Source: Thiohalocapsa halophila (GTDB taxonomy: Bacteria > Pseudomonadota > Gammaproteobacteria > Chromatiales > Chromatiaceae). Taken from it: a stretch of DNA of 64,000 nt. The stretch lies in contig NZ_NRRV01000003.1 in the NCBI RefSeq assembly GCF_016583825.1, forward strand, positions 91,212-155,211. Reading direction: 5' to 3'. Below are positions 61,076 to 64,000 of this stretch, piece by piece. Position numbers and translations under genes: made by a program. The notes beneath the pieces were generated by a model. The model was given only the letters and a program-made list of their open reading frames with translations, searched no databases and had not been told where the DNA came from. Each line of letters starts with the position of its first letter. The first letter of the stretch is position 1.

Positions 61076-63799
61076 TCAGTGCGCCTCGTCCCAGTTGTCG
61101 CCGACGCCGGTGTCGACGATCAGCGGCACCTTAAGCTCGGCGGCGCCCTGCATGATGCCCTTGATGCGCTCGGCGGCGGTGTTCACCGCGTCTTCGGCGA
61201 CCTCGAGCACCAGCTCGTCGTGCACCTGCATGATCATGCGCACCGGCGGCTGCTCGGTCCGGAGCCAGTGGTCCACCTGGATCATGGCGCGCTTGATGAT
61301 GTCCGCGGCGGTGCCCTGCATAGGGGCGTTGATGGCGGTGCGCTCGGCGGCGCTGCGCAGCTGGTTGTTACTGTGGTTGATGTTGGTGAGATAAAGGCGG
61401 CGGCCGAACAGGGTCTCGACATAGCGGTCGGTGCGGGCCTGCGCGCGGATGCGGTCCATGAACTCGCGCACGCCGGGGTAGCGTGCAAAGTAGAGATCCA
61501 CGTACTCCTGGGCGACGCTGCGCTCGGTGCCGAGCTGGCGGGCGAGGCCGAAGGCGGACATGCCGTAGATGAGCCCGAAGTTGATGGCCTTGGCGCTGCG
61601 GCGCTGCTCGTCGCTGACCTCCTCGGGCGGCAGGCCGTGGATCTCGGCGGCGGTGGCACGATGGATGTCCTGACCGGCCTCGAAGGCGGCGAGCAGGCGC
61701 TCGTCGCCCGACAGGTGCGCCATGATCCGCAGCTCGATCTGGCTGTAGTCCGCCGCCAGCATCCGCACGCCCGGCTCCGGCACGAAGGCGCGGCGGATGC
61801 GCCGGCCGTCCTCGCTGCGGATGGGGATGTTCTGAAGGTTGGGGTCCGATGACGACAGCCGGCCGGTGGCAGCCACCGCCTGGTGGTAGCTGGTGTGCAC
61901 CCGGCCGGTGTCCGGGTTGATCAGCGCCGGCAGCTTGTCGGTGTAGGTGGAGCGCAGCTTGGTGAGCCCGCGGTGCTCGACGATGAGCCGCGGCAGCTCG
62001 TAGCCGTCGGCGGCGAGCTGCTCCAGCACGGCCTCCGATGTGGACGGCGCGCCTTTGGGCGTCTTGGCCACCACCGGCAGCTTCAGCTCGTCGAAGAAGA
62101 TGGCGCCGATCTGCTTCGGCGAGCCCAGATTGAACTTGCGCCCGGCCTCGGCATAGGCACGCTCCTCCAGCGCGGCCGCGCGCTCGGCGAGGTCCGCGCT
62201 CTGGGCGCGGAGCTCGTCGGCGTCGATGCGCACGCCGCCGCGCTCCATGCGGGAGAGCACCGGCACCAGGGGCAGCTCGATGTCCTGGTAGACGGAAGCA
62301 ATGCTCGGAATGGCCTCGATCTTCGGCCACAGCTCCCGGTGCAGCGCGAGGGTGATGTCGGCATCCTCGGCGGCGTAGTGGCCGGCCTGCTCCAGCGGAA
62401 TCTGGTCGAAGGTGAGCTGCTTGGCGCCCTTGCCGGCCCCCTTTTTCCCCGCAAGGTCCTCGAAGTGGACGGTGTCCCGGTCCAGGTACTTCTTCGCCAG
62501 CGAGTCCATGTCGTGCCGGGTGGCGGTGCTGTCCAGCACATAGCTCTCCAGCATGGTGTCGTGGGCACAGCCGGCGACCGCGATGCCGTAGTTGGCGCAG
62601 ACGCTGATGTCGTACTTCAGGTTCTGGCCCACCTTGGCGTGCGTCGGGTCCTCCAGGATGGGTTTCAGCCTGCCGAGCACCTGCTCGCGCTCCAGCTGCG
62701 CCGGTGCGCCGGGATAGCTGTGGGCCAGGGGCACATAGGCGGCCTCGAGGGCGCCGTCGGTGTCCACCGCAAAGGACACGCCCACCACCCGGGCGCGCAT
62801 GTAGTCGAGGTCCGTGGTCTCGGTGTCGAAGGCGAAGAGCTGGGCGGCCTCCAGCTTGGCGAGCCAGGCGTCCAGCGCGGCCTCATCCAGCACCAGGGCA
62901 TACTCGGCCTGCGGCTTGGTCGCGGCGGCCTCGCCGTCGGCGCCCGTCTCGCTCAGGCTCGCCAGCAGGCGCTTGGACTCGATGCGCTCGTACCAGTCGC
63001 GCAGGGTCTCGGTGTCCGCGGCGTCCGGCGTCAGGTCCTTGGGCCCGAAGTCCAGCGCGACATCGGTCTTGATGCTGGTGAGCTCGCGCGACAACGGCAG
63101 CCGCGGAAGGCTCGCCCGCAGGCTCTCGCCGATCTTGCCCTTGATCTGGTCGGCGTTGGCCATGACGCCGTCGAGGTCGCCGTACTGCTGGATCCACTTG
63201 GCCGCCGTCTTGGGGCCGCACTTGGGCACGCCCGGGATGTTGTCGATGCTGTCGCCCATGAGCGCCAGGTAGTCGACGATGTGCTCCGGGGCCACGCCGA
63301 ACTTCTCCTTGACGCCCGCGGGGTCCAGCACGGTGTCGGACATGGTGTTGACCAGGGTGATGTGGTCATTCACCAGCTGCGCCATGTCCTTGTCGCCGGT
63401 GGAGATGAGCGTCGGCACGCCGTCCGCCGCCGCGTGCTTGGCGAGCGTGCCGATGACGTCGTCCGCCTCCACGTCCGCCACCTCCAGCAGCGGCAGGCCC
63501 ATGGCGCGGATGATCTCCTTCAGCGGCCCCAGCTGCTCGCGCAGGTCCTCCGGCATGGGCGGGCGGTTGGCCTTGTAGTCCTCGAAGAGGCGGTCGCGGA
63601 AGGTGGGCCCGGAGGCGTCGAAGACCACGCCGATGTACTCCGGCCGCTCTTCGTCGATGAGCTTGCGCAGCATGCTCAGCACGCCTATCAGCGCGCCGGT
63701 GGCCTTGCCGCGGGAGTTGGTGAGCTTGGGCAGCGCATGGTAGGCGCGGAAGAGATAGCCGGAGGCGTCAACGAGGACGAGCGGGTACCGTTCGGGCAT
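61076..63799 (-). CDS. polA: DNA polymerase I
   Basis: The 907-residue product has all three domains: the 5'-3' exonuclease (LVDASGYLFRAYHALP, then VEADDVIGTLAKHA), the 3'-5' exonuclease (FAFDTETTDLDYMRAR near 323) and the polymerase with motif A LAADYSQIELRIMAHLSGD, motif B RRSAKAINFGLIYGMSAFGL and motif C QVHDELVLEV. Length and motifs are standard for a proteobacterial Pol I. The ATG at 63799 is the first in frame. It is a core gene at the right boundary of the accessory region. Confidence 0.97.
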   Translation of the reverse strand: MPERYPLVLVDASGYLFRAYHALPKLTNSRGKATGALIGVLSMLRKLIDEERPEYIGVVFDASGPTFRDRLFEDYKANRPPMPEDLREQLGPLKEIIRAMGLPLLEVADVEADDVIGTLAKHAAADGVPTLISTGDKDMAQLVNDHITLVNTMSDTVLDPAGVKEKFGVAPEHIVDYLALMGDSIDNIPGVPKCGPKTAAKWIQQYGDLDGVMANADQIKGKIGESLRASLPRLPLSRELTSIKTDVALDFGPKDLTPDAADTETLRDWYERIESKRLLASLSETGADGEAAATKPQAEYALVLDEAALDAWLAKLEAAQLFAFDTETTDLDYMRARVVGVSFAVDTDGALEAAYVPLAHSYPGAPAQLEREQVLGRLKPILEDPTHAKVGQNLKYDISVCANYGIAVAGCAHDTMLESYVLDSTATRHDMDSLAKKYLDRDTVHFEDLAGKKGAGKGAKQLTFDQIPLEQAGHYAAEDADITLALHRELWPKIEAIPSIASVYQDIELPLVPVLSRMERGGVRIDADELRAQSADLAERAAALEERAYAEAGRKFNLGSPKQIGAIFFDELKLPVVAKTPKGAPSTSEAVLEQLAADGYELPRLIVEHRGLTKLRSTYTDKLPALINPDTGRVHTSYHQAVAATGRLSSSDPNLQNIPIRSEDGRRIRRAFVPEPGVRMLAADYSQIELRIMAHLSGDERLLAAFEAGQDIHRATAAEIHGLPPEEVSDEQRRSAKAINFGLIYGMSAFGLARQLGTERSVAQEYVDLYFARYPGVREFMDRIRAQARTDRYVETLFGRRLYLTNINHSNNQLRSAAERTAINAPMQGTAADIIKRAMIQVDHWLRTEQPPVRMIMQVHDELVLEVAEDAVNTAAERIKGIMQGAAELKVPLIVDTGVGDNWDEAH

Positions 63800-63955
63800 C
63801 GGTCTGTCAGGGGCGGCTCGAAAGCCGCAACGTTAGCACGCGGCGGGCGCCACCGCGCAGCGCCTGAGCCCAGCGCTGGGGCCCAAAGCTGGGGCCCAGC
63901 GCTGAGGCCTGGCCTGCCTGTGGGGCGCGATAGCGGCTGCCGCCCCCGGGTGCGA

Positions 63956-64000
63956 TCAGGCGCAGGCGGCCTCGCGCAGCGGTGCCGGTGCCGGGGTGGC
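63956..64000 (-). CDS. Possible 3' end of a leftward gene beyond the window
   Basis: A 15-codon frame from the window edge (ATPAPAPLREAACA) ends at TGA 63958-63956. It may be the tail of the gene upstream of polA, but this is too short to identify. Between it and polA, 63866-63910 contains short direct repeats of the form cagcgctggggccca with no gene. Confidence 0.25.
   Translation of the reverse strand, partial: ATPAPAPLREAACA

Overview
The window is GC-rich chromosomal DNA from a gammaproteobacterium, most likely a member of the Chromatiales (purple or other sulfur bacteria). This is inferred from the dnaA-dnaN-recF operon facing rpmH-rnpA-yidC-mnmE across a replication origin, the REP-type repeats and the general protein flavour; no rRNA or tRNA gene was found to settle it.

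Layout. (1) 1-7.3 kb: origin region, with recF (cut by the window edge), dnaN and dnaA leftward, DnaA boxes, and rpmH, rnpA, yidC, mnmE rightward. (2) 7.7-27.4 kb: a complete type I BREX anti-phage locus, brxA-brxB-brxC-[mazE-like/mazF]-pglX-[Fic]-[pglX tail copy]-[TrlF-type PHP/ATPase]-[AlbA_2 ATP-binding protein]-pglZ-brxL. pglX has an in-frame amber codon before its last 43 codons, and a second copy of that tail lies after the Fic gene. The middle of pglX (about 15.5-16.2 kb) is much AT-richer than its flanks, as expected for an exchanged target-recognition domain. (3) 28.6-29.9 kb: one DUF6236-type gene followed at once by a 132-bp structure that looks like an integron attC site. (4) 30-34.3 kb: leftward cobalamin genes (btuF, btuC, btuD, cobB). 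(5) 34.5-38.1 kb: leftward GT2, GT83 and PAP2 genes, an envelope polyprenyl-phosphate sugar module; then a heme-type diguanylate cyclase, ruvB, a tandem thioredoxin protein, a trmO scar and a large 2OG-Fe(II) oxygenase, up to 45.4 kb.

(6) 45.6-60.9 kb: an accessory region that reads as a decayed chromosomal integron. At its right edge is a fragment with the C-terminus of an integron integrase (60745-60912, rightward), preceded by a broken IS91-type element. Leftward from there, attC-like sites (97, 60, 91, 92, 74, 88 and 89 bp) separate leftward genes: a full Hachiman defence operon (hamA-hamB), hicA-hicB, a second hicB with a broken hicA, a pair of small unknown genes, and a broken DUF6946-like gene. 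The stop codons of hamB and of the ancestral second hicA lie inside the R'' box of the next attC, as is usual in gene cassettes. Mixed in are a duplicated 1.7-kb unit (PEP-CTERM-type DUF1566 protein plus DUF1353 protein), a RAYT remnant, a group II intron remnant, a RelE/HigA pair and a rightward hicBA. (7) 61-64 kb: polA leftward.

The most notable points are that the Hachiman operon appears to be an integron cassette bounded by attC sites on both sides, and that PglX is split or truncated with its tail duplicated. All family assignments come from reading the sequence; no searches were run.
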